A DNA stretch of 64,000 nucleotides from positions 68,373,411-68,437,410 of the forward strand of contig CM055092.1 in NCBI GenBank assembly GCA_029204225.1, in the 5' to 3' direction. This DNA is from Diphasiastrum complanatum. Lineage: Eukaryota > Streptophyta > Lycopodiopsida > Lycopodiales > Lycopodiaceae. Below the pieces are notes generated by a model. That model made no database searches. It saw only the letters and a program-made list of their open reading frames with translations, and was not told the origin of the DNA. The position numbers and the translations under genes were made by a program. Below are positions 20,538-30,614 of the stretch, piece after piece. Numbering within the stretch: position 1 is the stretch's first letter; each line of letters opens with the position of its first letter.

Positions 20538-21345
20538 ATGGCAAAGAAAGAGCATGTTCTTGGTCTCCCTAAAAATCTTGTTGCAAATAATACATTTTGT
20601 GAACGTTGTGCCTTGTCCAAATCTCATAGACTTGCTTATACTATATCTACTTTAGATCTAAAGAAGCTTTTCAGCTTGTGCATTCGGATCTTCATTATTT
20701 TAGTACAACTAGCAATGGTGGGGGGAAAATGTATGCAACTTTTTTTAGTAGGTATACTTGGGTCTATCTTCTTAAAACCAAGGGTGAAGTGTTTGCTGCA
20801 TTTGTCAAGTTTAAGAATGAAGTGGAAAATTAATTCAATACAAAGATCAAATACTTGAGATCAGATAATGGAGGGGAATACACTTCAAATAAGTTCCAAG
20901 ATTTTTGCATAGAACATGGGATTAAGAGGGAGTACTCTAGTCCTAGGACTCCACAACAGAATGGAGTGGCAGAAAGGAAGAATAGTACCCTTTGTGAATG
21001 TGCCAAGGCAATGAGACTGCATGCTAATCTTGCTAAGTCCTATTGGGGGGAAGATTTAGCATGTGCTAACTATCTTTGTAATAGGAGGACAAGTTCTTCT
21101 TTGAATGGTAAGACTCCTTTTGAGGTCCTCTATGGTAGGAGGCCAGTGTCAAGCATTGTAGGATCTTTGGTTGTACTTGTTTTGTCAACATCACTCTTGA
21201 TGATAGAACTAAAGAAGGTCCTTCATCAAAGAAGGGTGTGTTTGTTGGCTATAGTGAAGTAAGCAAGGCTTACAAAGTGTACATTCCTTCTACGAATAAA
21301 GTTGTCATAACTAGGGATGTCATCTTTCATAAAGAGAATGTCTCC
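20538..21345 (+). pseudogene. E4 integrase
   Basis: CERCALSKSHRLAY completes the zinc domain. The first-Asp region is frameshifted (20660-20760). LRSDNGGEYTSNKF (second Asp) and TPQQNGVAERKN (Glu) lie in 20855-21262, followed by YWGEDLACANYLCNRR and FEVLYGRRP. It is truncated near 21345. Confidence 0.85.
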
Positions 21346-22800
21346 AATATGTTTCGTTCTGGAATGAAACACTGGATCTGTCGTCAGATGAATGGCAGAT
21401 GTGTTATCCATGAATAGTAGCAGCGGCTCGTTGGAGTTCTCTCTAGTCTATCAAGGAACTACTTGAGCCATGTAAGCTTGTTTGCCATCTTAGCTATTGC
21501 AACATACTCTGCTTCGTAGGATGATTGTATAGTCACGGTCTGCTTCATGTTGATCCATATCACAGCTGCACCAACTGCTATTGTGCATCCTCCTGAGACA
21601 CTCTTGCAGTCATCTTTCAGGGATGCCCAGCTTGCATCGCTGTAGGATTTGATCTGGAATCCTTCATGCTAAGAGAAACATAGCCCATGGTCCTTCGTCT
21701 GTTGAAGGTATTGCAGAATTCTCTTGGCTATCTTCTAGTGTGTAGGGCCTGGATTGACATTAAACTAGCTCATCTTGAAAACTGCATAAGCAATGTCAAG
21801 GCGTGTATTCTCTGCTAAATACATGAGTGATCCGATTAATCTCTTGTAGGGCACATTTTGCATGGCTTCTTGATCTTCTACATTCTGCGGGCAGTCTTGC
21901 TTGGTCAGAACTATTCTAGCTACCGTCGACATGTTAGCTCCCTTGCAGTCTATCATATGAAAATCATCAATGATTTTTTGGATGTATCTTGACTGGTGAA
22001 GATACAGCTTCCCTTCGTCAAGATCTCTATCAATCTGCAATTCTAGGTAGCATCTTGCTTCCCCTAGGTCTGATATTTCAAAATGCTATGAAATATCATA
22101 CTTCACCTGAGCAATCAGCTCGTTGTTTCTGGACAAGATCAAAGTGTCATCCATGTCGACTGCTATGATTATGATTTTTCCATCTGTGACCTTTGTATAT
22201 ACATTGTAGTCGACCATCAATGGTTGAAATCCTAAGGAACTGAGAGTGTGATCCTTCTTCTTATACAACTGTCTGGCAGACTATTTCAGTCCGTATATGC
22301 TTCTTTGCATTTGGCATGCATAGTTTGCAAAGCATGAGCAGATAAGTCCTAGTGGTTGGTCCATATAGACCTCTTCATTCAACTCGTCATGTAGGAAGGC
22401 GATCTTTTCATCCATTATGTGGATCTTGAGACTGTACGTTGCTGCATATGCAAATAACAAGCGTAAGGATGAATGCTTTACAATTGGATAAAAGGTTTCA
22501 GTATAGTCAATACCATACTTCTAAAAGAAACCTTTCGCCACCAATCTGGCCTTGTATTTAGATACGTTGCCATCAGGTCCATAAATGTATTTGAAAATCC
22601 ATTTGTATTTTACAATCTTCCTGTCTACTGATAATGGCTCTAGATTTCAAACATTGTTCAGCTCCATGGAATTCATTTTGTCTTCCATTATTTTAATCCA
22701 TTTGTCCTTATCTGGACAGTTGATAGCTTTTTCATATGTCTAAAGTTCTCCTTGGGGAGTGTTTGAAAGAGTCAAGGCTATAGCCCTTGCACAACACTCT
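21346..22800 (-). pseudogene. Copia E12: linker, RT and RNase H
   Basis: On the minus strand from 22800: linker, then the RT N-terminus (WIFKYIYGPDGNVSKYKARLVAKGF, LFAYAATYSL), YMDQPLGLICS, QRSIYGLK, IIIIAVDMDDTLILSRN and IDRDLDEGKLYLHQSRYIQKIIDDF. RNase H follows: MKQTVTIQSSYEAEYVAIAK in broken frames, then MDNTSAIHLTTDPVFHSRTKH at 21411. The active-site YVDD reads DMDD. Stops occur at several points. The 3' end joins E4 at about 21345. Confidence 0.85.
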
Positions 22801-22814
22801 AGGAACACAAATGG

Positions 22815-22842
22815 ATGGGTAGCTCAGTGGTAGAGCTTACGA
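22815..22842 (+). other. tRNA-like 5' segment (A-box)
   Basis: TGGGTAGCTCAGTGGTAGAGC at 22816-22836 matches the D-arm and internal A-box region of many tRNAs. No B-box or acceptor stem can be completed, because from 22846 the sequence is a reversed copia LTR. This is a fragment, perhaps of a tRNA-derived SINE or a tRNA caught during reverse transcription, not a tRNA gene. Confidence 0.4.
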
Positions 22843-22845
22843 TAG

Positions 22846-23008
22846 TTGATATTCAAATAGACGCTCTATTTTTAGGGTTGAATAATTTTGGTTCGTGAGT
22901 ATTTTTGCGATAGTCTGTCTTCAAAGCTTCGTGTTTCGCGAATTGTTCGTAACACTTGTCTCTTTGCAACATTTTCATCTTTCACGAATTGTTCGCGAAA
23001 GATGACAA
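22846..23008 (-). mobile_element. Family-B LTR fragment, inserted or recombined
   Basis: On the minus strand this reads like LTR positions 7990-8150 of E2: AAGACAGACTATCGC, CGTCTATTTGAATATCAAC and TTCGCGAAA motifs. It interrupts the E12 sequence between linker and gag, so E12 is a chimera of two families. Confidence 0.7.
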
Positions 23009-23216
23009 CTTTGAGCTTCAACTTTGATCGAGGTGAATGTCTTGGCATCCCTGAGCTTCCACTTGGACATGGCTTGCTCATCGACATTGGAAATTAGTTT
23101 GATTCTTACGACTCGGCCATCAGTTATATTCTCATCTTAAATTTTCACGTGGTAATTTGAACCATCAAGTTTATCCATCATTGAAGTATTCTGGTACTAT
23201 AAGCTCTAAAACGATA
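23009..23216 (-). pseudogene. E12 gag N-terminal fragment
   Basis: Minus text MMDKLDGSNYHVKI-stop-DENI, then VDEQAMSKWKLRDAKTFTSI. This is the copia gag start (L-x-G-x-N-Y, then W-x-K-x-x-D/K-A). It lies just inside a primer-site remnant, TAGTATTAGAAG, at 23217-23228. Confidence 0.6.
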
Positions 23217-24160
23217 CTTCTAATACTATGTTGGGGATCAAGTGAAGAGTGATGATACGGAATGGAAATGCCAAGATGGCCAGATTTCACCGATTTCTTG
23301 GTCTTCCGTAGATGAACACAAACAATTATAATGCACTTTGTGAAAGCGTAATAAATCAGAGCAAGATCTTATAATCAACACTATTTAACAATCATCAAAT
23401 CAATTTAATCTATAAATAACTTTATCTGCGTAGCATGAATTAACTAATTAGAATAGAATGAAATGATGCATTCAAAACAATACGACAGGACTCAGATTTA
23501 TTGGAATAATAATCAAATAATGATTAAGAGTACACTCAAATGCAGACAGAGTCATGTTCTTCTTAAATTAGTACTATGATCAAACAGAGAGAAAGAACGA
23601 ATTATTGTGCTCTAATGTTTTGATCAAATGAATTAATAATCATTATTTTTCTATATTTGATACGAAGTCTATATGTAATTTAGATTGGTAGATGCAAGTA
23701 CGTTGAAGCGGTGTCTGACGCTAATCGTGAAGCGGTGGAGTGTGATGTGTGGCATTGCTTTATTTCACAAGTTACTTCAAATGAAGCTTTTGCGGTGTCT
23801 TTGCGATCATCTACTTGCGGGGCCTGCTATCTCAAGTGAGCGCAAGTGGTTCACTTGCAGTGTCTTTGCGGTCACCCTTCTTTGAGGCGTTGAAACTAGT
23901 CTCCGCCACTGACCACAAATAAGGCTCTTGCGGTGCCTTGCGGTAGTGGTTCTTAATAGTTTGTGGGACTTTAGGAACTGCCCTTGCAAAAGATTGCAAG
24001 TGACCTTCTTGCAGGGCCTTTGTGATACATAACAAATTTTGTTGAAAGGCCATAATAGACCGCAAGAAGGGACTTTTGCGGCGTCTTGAAATGACTTCAA
24101 AAGCCTGTTTTTCAGACATAGAGTATTTCTGTAGACTGTAGCACAATTTTCTCTATCATA
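23217..24160 (-). mobile_element. E12 primer-site remnant and 5' LTR
   Basis: The minus strand ends the LTR with GATCCCCAACA at 23229, followed by TAGTATTAGAAG, a decayed TGGTATCAGAAG primer site. The text shares organisation and several phrases with the E11 LTR (44068-45034). A G-rich repeated phrase, TTGCGGTGTCTTTGCGG and variants, recurs about six times at 23700-24080. The outer end is not identified, so the right limit is approximate. Confidence 0.6.
23700..24090. repeat. Imperfect TTGCGGTGTC-type repeats inside E12 LTR
   Basis: GCGGTGTCTGACG (23708), TTGCGGTGTCTTTGCG (23788), TTGCGGGGCCTGC (23814), TTGCAGTGTCTTTGCGG (23855), TTGCGGTGCCTTGCGG (23928), TTGCAGGGCCTTTG (24009) and TTTGCGGCGTCTTG (24074) are variants of one unit at irregular spacing. 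The minus open frames at 23807-24146 overlap them and look incidental. Confidence 0.6.
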
Positions 24161-24884
24161 TTGTAACTTTTGCCCTAAAATCTATAAACTATCTAATTAT
24201 AGTTGAAATTTTGATAGAATCTAGTGCAGTATGCAGATCACATCACAAATCACCATAGCCACTCCTCACAAGCTCTCTAAGATGGGATAACAAAAGTTAA
24301 TAGATTACAAAGAAATACTATACATATAGAGTATTCACAAATTGCATGAAAAGGTAGGTGTCCTAAAATTGGCCTACCACCGGGCCTAGTATGGCCAAAT
24401 TCGACCGACAAACTTGGGACATGCCCCCAAGTCAAGTCCTGTAAATAACTCTGTACAGGCTAATTTCCTACCAAAGTGGCTACTCGGCTAACCCAAGTAG
24501 CTGACTACGGGACAAGTGCCCCGACTGATATAACGATAGTGGGTCACGTCCCGATCACTACTGAAAACAATAAACTAACTAATTGTACATTTATTACAGT
24601 ATTACATTTGAAGCTTATAATAATGAATCAGATCAAAACTGATTTCTAACTCTCTCCCTTAAGCCCAAATGTGATAAGAGTGAAAAACAATAATTTGTAG
24701 CAATGTCTGGAGTGTCCAAAAGATGTTATGCATGTCTTCCTACTCTGTACTTGACTCACACTTAAGTACACCAACAAACCACCAGGTTTGACTCACAAAG
24801 TATCATGCAAATACAATGCTCATACAGAGAGTCTACCATACTCTCGACCAACTGACTTGTCCCCATCCAACTTGAACATAAGTG
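24161..24884. other. Unassigned repeat-like stretch flanking E5
   Basis: No gene is visible. Near 24638-24660 the minus strand reads CTTAAGGGAGAGAGTTAGAAATC, a polypurine tract followed by a TTAGAA start. That resembles the E5 LTR junction (27188-27206), so 24380-24648 may be a minus-strand LTR of a relative of E5. The five bases 24880-24884 (AAGTG) are the left target duplication of E5. Confidence 0.4.
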
Positions 24885-25148
24885 AGTTAGAATTAAAGTA
24901 GAATCATTGTGCTACTGTACTGTGGGTCCTATCAATTAATAAAGATCCGTTCGTCTCGCCATGAGGCAAGTCGACAGGACACGCGTCCAACCAGGGTCAT
25001 GCATGGGTTGCCTGAGTGACCAACTATATGTACAGTGTAATTTCATTTTGAGAAATATAGTTGCTATGTGAGCCTGCTGTGGAGAGTGTTTTCTGTCTGT
25101 GTTACTGTGTAGCATGATCTGTGTTCCTGTTCGAAGCAAATTCTAAGT
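24885..25148 (+). mobile_element. E5 5' LTR
   Basis: 264 bp, starting AGTTAGAATTAAAG and ending CAAATTCTAAGT, with near-perfect inverted ends TTAGAATT/AATTCTAA. It matches the 3' LTR except for scattered changes and an insertion (AACGACAAGCTGGG-type text near 27306) in the 3' copy. Confidence 0.9.
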
Positions 25149-25160
25149 TGGTGTCAGAGC
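25149..25160 (+). other. E5 primer-binding site
   Basis: TGGTGTCAGAGC is the initiator-Met tRNA site with one substitution and abuts the LTR end with no gap. Confidence 0.85.
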
Positions 25161-25640
25161 TGTACAGGGAGTGTACACAGTACAACATCGTCGTTGAAGA
25201 GAGCTTCGGGAGAACTGTCTTTTGAGAGTTTGGGGTTTACGACGGGTTGAAGATTGAAGGAGAAGCACTGGTGCATAGAGTTTAGCACACAAAAGCTTGG
25301 TGAGCTTGAGATTGTGTGGGGATTCATCAAGAGACATGTTGGAAAGGTAGAGACAAATCTTTTGGTGCAAGAATGATTGAAGTTGCAGGTGACAAACGCA
25401 AGTAGAAGGATGTACGGTGGGATACATGTTCACCAAGAAGCCGATCACTTGACATGAAGCTCCCTAAGTGGTTTGAGAGATTGTTGGAGAGCCGTGACAT
25501 GGATGACTTTCCATGATCATCTAGCTAGGGAGAGCTACGAAGATCAACAAGAGAGAAGACACAACCTGAAAGGTATGAAGCAAATTATGCTCTCTTATCT
25601 AGCATTATTCAAAGCAAAGAACCTTCGACTTATGGTGAAG
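25161..25640 (+). other. E5 leader with no recognisable gag
   Basis: About 480 bp between primer site and RT has only broken short frames. Text such as KLPKWFERLLESRDMDD (25455-25505) could be a rearranged gag or linker fragment. I see no capsid, zinc knuckle, protease or integrase motif. Confidence 0.5.
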
Positions 25641-27170
25641 CGAAGGATGATGACATTTGGGTCAAGGCCATGGGAGAGGAGATGGAGTCAATTGCTAAGC
25701 ATAGCACATGGGACTTAGTAGAACCACCAGTTGGCAAGAAACCCATTGGTTGCAAATGGGTATACAGGACTAAGTACCATGTAGATGGTAGTATAGCGAA
25801 GCACAAGACAAGATTGGTGATCAAAGGGTATGCAAAAAGTAAAGGCATTGACTGTGAGGAGACCTTTGTGCCAGTATGTAAGTGGAATACTCTACGCCTA
25901 CTTGTTGCTTTAGCTTCACATTTTGGTTGGCCTTTGCATCAGATGGATGTGAAATCTACTTTTCTAAATGGTGAGTTAGAAGAAGAAGTATTCATGGATC
26001 AACCTGAAGGCTTTGTAGCGAAGGGACAAGAAAATAAAGTATGTCGCTTGAAGAAAGCGCTTTGTGGTCTTAAACAGGCACCACGTGCGTGGTACAGCAG
26101 GATTGATGCCTACTTTCGTTCAAAGGGAATGGTGAGAACACATTCTGATCCAAATCTATATGTCTTATGATTTGATGGTATGGTTGCTTTGATTGCTCTT
26201 TATGTTGATGACTTGATTATTATGGGAAATAATCAAGAGATGATAGACATGAGCAAGAAAGACCTCATGGAACAATTCGAGATGACAAATCTCAGCCTGA
26301 TGTATTATTGCCTTGGAGTAGAGGTGTGGCAAAAAGGACACAAACTAGGTTTAACACATGTGAAGTATGTCAAAGAATTGCTGCACAGGTTTAGATTGCA
26401 GGATTGCAAACCAGTGAATACTCCTATTAAACCAGGTAAAAAGCTTTCTAAGCTTGATGAGTCACAATCATTTGATGCTACGCTGTATAGGCAGTTAGTA
26501 GGGAGCTTGATTTACCTTACCACGAATAGACCAGATATACGCTATGCTGTTGGCATTGTAAGTCAGTTTATGGTAGCACCTACAGAAACGCATTGGAAGA
26601 CAGCTAAACGCATTTTGCGTTATGTGAAAGGCACTTCAGATTATAGCTTGATTTACAGGAAGCATGATGGTTTACCTGAGTTGTGTGGCTATGTGGATGC
26701 GGATTGGGGAGGTGACTATGATGATCGTAGATCCACCACAGGGTATGTATTCCAGTTTTGTGGTAGTTGTTTTTCCTGGCCTAGTAAGAAGCAATGCTCT
26801 ATCCACCACAGAAGTAGAGTATAAGACAATGTGTAGTGCAACACAAGAAGCTATATGGTTGAGATAAATCTTGGAAGAAATTGGCATGAAGCAGAAAAAT
26901 CTCATGACATTACATAGCGATAGTCAGAGTGGCATTCAGCTAGCAAAGAATCCAGTGTTCCATGTGAGAACCAAACACATTGAGATTTAGTATCACTTTA
27001 TATGTGAGAGGTTGTTGAGTCGTGAAATTCATGTTGTTCATTGGAGTACGGAAGAACAACTAGCTGATATTTTCAATAAGCCACTTGTTGGAGAAAGTTT
27101 GATACGTTTGGATCAAAGCTTTTTGTACTTAAAGTTTGTTGACTTTAAAGATATGTATATGACTCTGTAA
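25641..27170 (+). pseudogene. E5 reverse transcriptase and RNase H
   Basis: Frame 25670-26170: MGEEMESIAKHSTWDLV, GCKWVYRTKYHVDGSI, HQMDVKSTFLNGELEEEVFM and RLKKALCGLKQAPRAWY. A TGA at 26168-26170 replaces a codon before FDGMVALIALYVDDLIIMGNN (catalytic YVDD). RT then RNase H continue to 26824. A one-base shift near 26805 precedes EYKTMCSATQEAIWLR, LHSDSQSGIQLAKNPVFHVRTKHIE and LADIFNKPLVGESL, ending near 27170. Two or three lesions only, so among the better preserved pol genes here. Confidence 0.9.
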
Positions 27171-27196
27171 AAAATAGACTCTACTTTAAGGGAAGG

Positions 27197-27471
27197 AGTT
27201 AGAATTAAAGTAGAATCACTGTGCTACTGTACTGTGGGTCCTATCAATTGATAAGGATCAATTTGCCTCGCCACGAGGCAAGTCGACGGAACACGCGTCC
27301 CGCCAACGACAAGCTGGGTCATGCATGGGTTACTTGAGTGAACAACTATATGTACAATGTAATTTCATTTTGAGAAATATAGTTGCTATGTGAGCTTGCT
27401 GTGGAGAGTGTTTTTTTGTCTGTGTTACTGTGTAGCATGATTTGTGTTCTTCTTCGAAGCAAATTCTAAGT
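27197..27471 (+). mobile_element. E5 3' LTR
   Basis: 275 bp with the same AGTTAGAATT...AATTCTAAGT ends as the 5' LTR, followed by the right AAGTG target duplication. Confidence 0.9.
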
Positions 27472-28480
27472 AAGTGGACCACATGAGCGACATGGCTCAA
27501 ACTGAGAAAATTCCACTGCCACCATGAGACTTACATCCTCCATCTAGCTAGGCTGACATCCTATCAGGCACTTACAAACACAAACCTGTAAAGCTGACAT
27601 AAATGAGCTACTGAGACTCAACCTGAGGAAATCTTACTGCCACCATAAGATTGTACCCTTACCAGATAGACAACTAGTAGACAATGACAAGTCAATGAGC
27701 ATAAAATAACTACTTTGTTTCAAACGTAGCAAATGGACAACCACATAAGACTCTGACTCAGATCTAGACTCCCATGACAAGGTAGCATGCAAGCACACAT
27801 TCATGCAAACCAACACGAATACGTCAAATACATGACCAAGCTTGTGCAAATTGTGATATTATGTCGTACCAGCACTTGTCACCTGTCGATCCGCTGCTAC
27901 ACCACTAGTCACCAAATCAGGCCCCCGACCATGGCCTGCACCTATAACCAAGATGCCCTCACGTCCAAGCATATCACATAGATGTCCTCATATATCATCC
28001 AAGATCAACCATTTTGAGTTACCAATGAGCGCCCCAAGCCTCATCTATGATGTAACTCCCAAACAAAGCCATGCTCCATTTAACAAGTAGAAGGGAGAAA
28101 GTCCTTCAAATCCAAGGTAGAGTCTCCAAATGTCCTCCAAGCAACCTGCAAGCTCCAAGATGCTTCTCCAACTCCAAGCTAGGATGCCTCCACCTGCAAG
28201 TAAGGATCTGCAAGCCTCCAAGGACCTCTCCTCCACCTGTGTCTCTACTCTTGAACACAAAGGTTATTTTGATAAAGCTCTAGTTACTTTGGTGTGTAAT
28301 TAAAAAACATATTTTCATTCATGTCTGTTTACATTTGTTCCATGTTTAGCATAGTGGTTACTAAATATTAAATTTTATGAACTTTTAAGTAGAATTTTTT
28401 TTTGTAAATTGAGTTGTCATGTGTTGTGAGCACAGCCAGTACAAATGCCTTTACTCATTATATTTTAAACTTGTTTTTTT
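27472..28480. other. Unassigned repeat-like stretch right of E5
   Basis: About 1 kb with no coding signal beyond short frames. It continues the DNA into which E5 inserted: phrases such as TGCCACCATGAGA/TGCCACCATAAGA recur at 27519 and 27640. Exon-like DNA begins at 28490. Confidence 0.4.
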
Positions 28481-28495
28481 GTTTCTGTCCAGAGC

Positions 28496-29209
28496 ATGAA
28501 GCAATGCTTAGAAATGGTTCTAGTTGCTATTGTTGAGAGCAAAGCGGTCTACTCATTACGGAGTTCAAAAGGTGTATCTATTGGACCTTGCAAGCCTACT
28601 TCTACCACTGCTCAGGTCACAAAGCCAGCCTCTGAAAACGTTGAGGATGATACTGTAGTTGTCTCTCATCCCAAAAAAATATATCTCATAATATTTCTAA
28701 GTCCTCTCCCACTAGACCCAAGTCACGCCCAAAGACCATGGCTACACATCGCTACAAGTCCATTCCATCTGCTGAAAGCAAGAAAGCCGCGACTGAACTG
28801 TTGATGTCTTTACCTGGTGCCTCCATCCGCCCCTTACAAGATAGCTCTCAGCTTTTTAGATTAAGGGAAGATATTCATAAAACAAAAAAAAAATTAAAGA
28901 AACAACATTGATTTTAGATATAAATCAGTGTGATAGGCCACCTGTAGACCCAATAGCAGGAGACAGGCCAATGGAAGTAAGAGAACCAAATGAAACACAT
29001 GTACATAACTTAAAAATAAAATTTAAAGATCATATACAGGAAATAGTTATTCCTTTTGTTGTTTTGGTTGATCTTAACGAATGCAACGATGTTGCAAAGT
29101 TTGATTTTTCTTTATTAGATTCATATCATTTTTTTGTTCTTGGGGGCATACACAGTTCACAAGCCCGAAAACAGTTATCTCAAGAGTGTTCCCATATTCC
29201 ATCCTTTTG
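28496..29209 (+). pseudogene. First exon of the relic, with ParB-like segment
   Basis: An acceptor TTTCTGTCCAG ends at about 28492. Coding text shifts frame near 28730 (to ATHRYKSIPSAESKKA and LPGASIRPLQDSS) and again in an A-run near 28890. It then gives ILDINQCDRPPVDPIAGDRP and onward to the Gly-Gly-x-His-x4-Ala motif GGIHSSQARKQL. In ParB/sulfiredoxin-fold proteins an equivalent GxHR-x3-A helix follows a P-x-V-V strand, which is also seen here (IPFVVLVDL). Confidence 0.5.
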
Positions 29210-29368
29210 AACTGTGAGTGCAATTGAATTTTAACTTCATAAGCACCAAGGCAATGTGAGCCATACATCAAATAGCCTATGATATCAAAGTCCAATGTGA
29301 TGTCAGCTCTAATATATAGCTAAGATATAGTTCTATAAGTAGAAAAAGCTATTGATCAAGATTATCGA

Positions 29369-30609
29369 ATGAAAATGACCGTCATACAAAGAATCCGATT
29401 CTTTCACAAAGAATACACGAGAGTCTCCAAAGTAGGAGATGTGAATCAACTAGAGCTGAAAGCACTCTGTGCTCAAGAGACAGACTTGTCTTTTGATTTG
29501 AAAAATCCTACGCAGAGCCTTACAAAATATGATAATTTTTTTCAGCTTGTTTTTCGTAGTGGCCAGGTAATTTTTTTTGCTATGCTCGTCATGGAATGCT
29601 CTGGTCATAATATATGTTATAATCCTTTTAAATTGTTTTTATCAGACTAAAATTTTGAACTCTATTTTATTACTCCCTAAATTTCTTATCAGATAATTTT
29701 TTTTTTTTTTTAATTTTAGGTGTGAGCCCTTGTTGATAAATTTTTTGACAAATAGAAAACTTTTCAAATAAAAGGCCAACATGCTCAGGGTGCCTCAAAG
29801 TCAAAGAAAAAAGTTGTCAGCACTCAAACTCTGAAGCCAATCTCTACATAAATGGGAATATCAGAGTGGAAGAACATGCAAGGGATTAGCTCTTCAAAGC
29901 TAATAATAAGTATTCTTTCTAGAGTTGCCGATGGTCAACTTTCTTTGACAAAAATGGGAAAAGAATTTCAAAGGTCATAATCATAATCTAAATATTTATT
30001 TTCATGTTACTTTTTGTAATAAAGTGATCTCATGATTTTGTTGGATTTCTAACAATTATACTTTTTAGATACAAGCATAAACTATTTATGAAAGTTCAAG
30101 AAGCCCTTGTGACAGGGTTAAATTGTCAAGATTTCAAAGAGTGCCAGAGGCTTTATCCTTTGAGTAGCCGAAATGAATCTTTGAGTCCATTTCTGATTTT
30201 GTTTAGAGACATGGTATTTATTTCACCCATGCTTAGCATAGGTGCTTATTAATCGTTACTTTTTTAATATTTTATGTCTCCTATGCTAAGCATAGTTTTT
30301 TCTTTATTTGATTTTTTTTTTTGATACTTTAAGTCTCCTATTATATTTTATATTTTATGTCTCCCATGCTAAGCATAGCTTTTTCTTTTTCAGTCTCCCA
30401 AAGATAAGAAAAACAAAGTCCTTCCAGAGCAATTCAAGAGACATATTCTGAAGGCAAAAGCAGAAAAAAGGGACATGGAGAGATTAGCACGAGATGAAAC
30501 CATTGCGGAGAAGGATCCATTAGAGGCCTACCTTCCCAAAAGTGTCGATGATCAACCATGTTTTTACTCAGTTGAGGAGGTCGATTGTAGAGAAATTTCA
30601 AAATTTTAA
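29369..30609 (+). pseudogene. Middle exons of the relic
   Basis: Exon 29369-29567 (RIRFFHKEYTRVSKVGDVNQ) ends at GGCCAG/GTAATT. A T-rich intron ends in TTTTAG near 29720. Text MGISEWKNMQGISSSKLI and VADGQLSLTKMGKEF (29848-29977) is preceded by a TAA. Next come YKHKLFMKVQEALVTGLNCQ (30069-30211) and SPKDKKNKVLPEQF through DDQPCFYSVEEVDC (30394-30609). The exons are consistent in style and codon bias, but I recognise no named domain in them. Confidence 0.55.
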
Positions 30610-30614
30610 AAAAA

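Larger units (their letters stand above)
18170..21345 (+). mobile_element. Copia element E4 (family C), 3' truncated
   Basis: A non-coding leader/LTR region (18170-19178, TATATATAGG near 18948) precedes gag, protease, GAG-pre-integrase and integrase. Just after integrase (text VVITRDVIFHKENV) the sequence switches near 21345 to RNase H of minus-strand element E12. Protein text is close to E7, which keeps an almost intact version. RT, RNase H and the 3' LTR of E4 are missing. Confidence 0.83.
24885..27471 (+). mobile_element. Compact copia derivative E5 with LTRs and target duplication
   Basis: LTRs at 24885-25148 and 27197-27471, primer site TGGTGTCAGAGC directly after the 5' LTR (25149-25160), polypurine tract AAGGGAAGG directly before the 3' LTR (27188-27196), and a perfect 5-bp target duplication AAGTG (24880-24884, 27472-27476). 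It is 2,587 bp long. The interior holds only RT and RNase H; gag, protease and integrase are absent. It must have moved with proteins supplied in trans, or been deleted after insertion. The LTR ends are AG...GT rather than TG...CA. Confidence 0.92.

Noticed and set aside
22815-22842. tRNA gene
   Set aside because: Only the D-arm region is present. No anticodon arm, B-box or acceptor stem can be formed.
23807-24146. Minus frames of about 100 residues in the E12 LTR
   Set aside because: Two overlapping frames through reiterated LTR motifs with no protein similarity that I can see.
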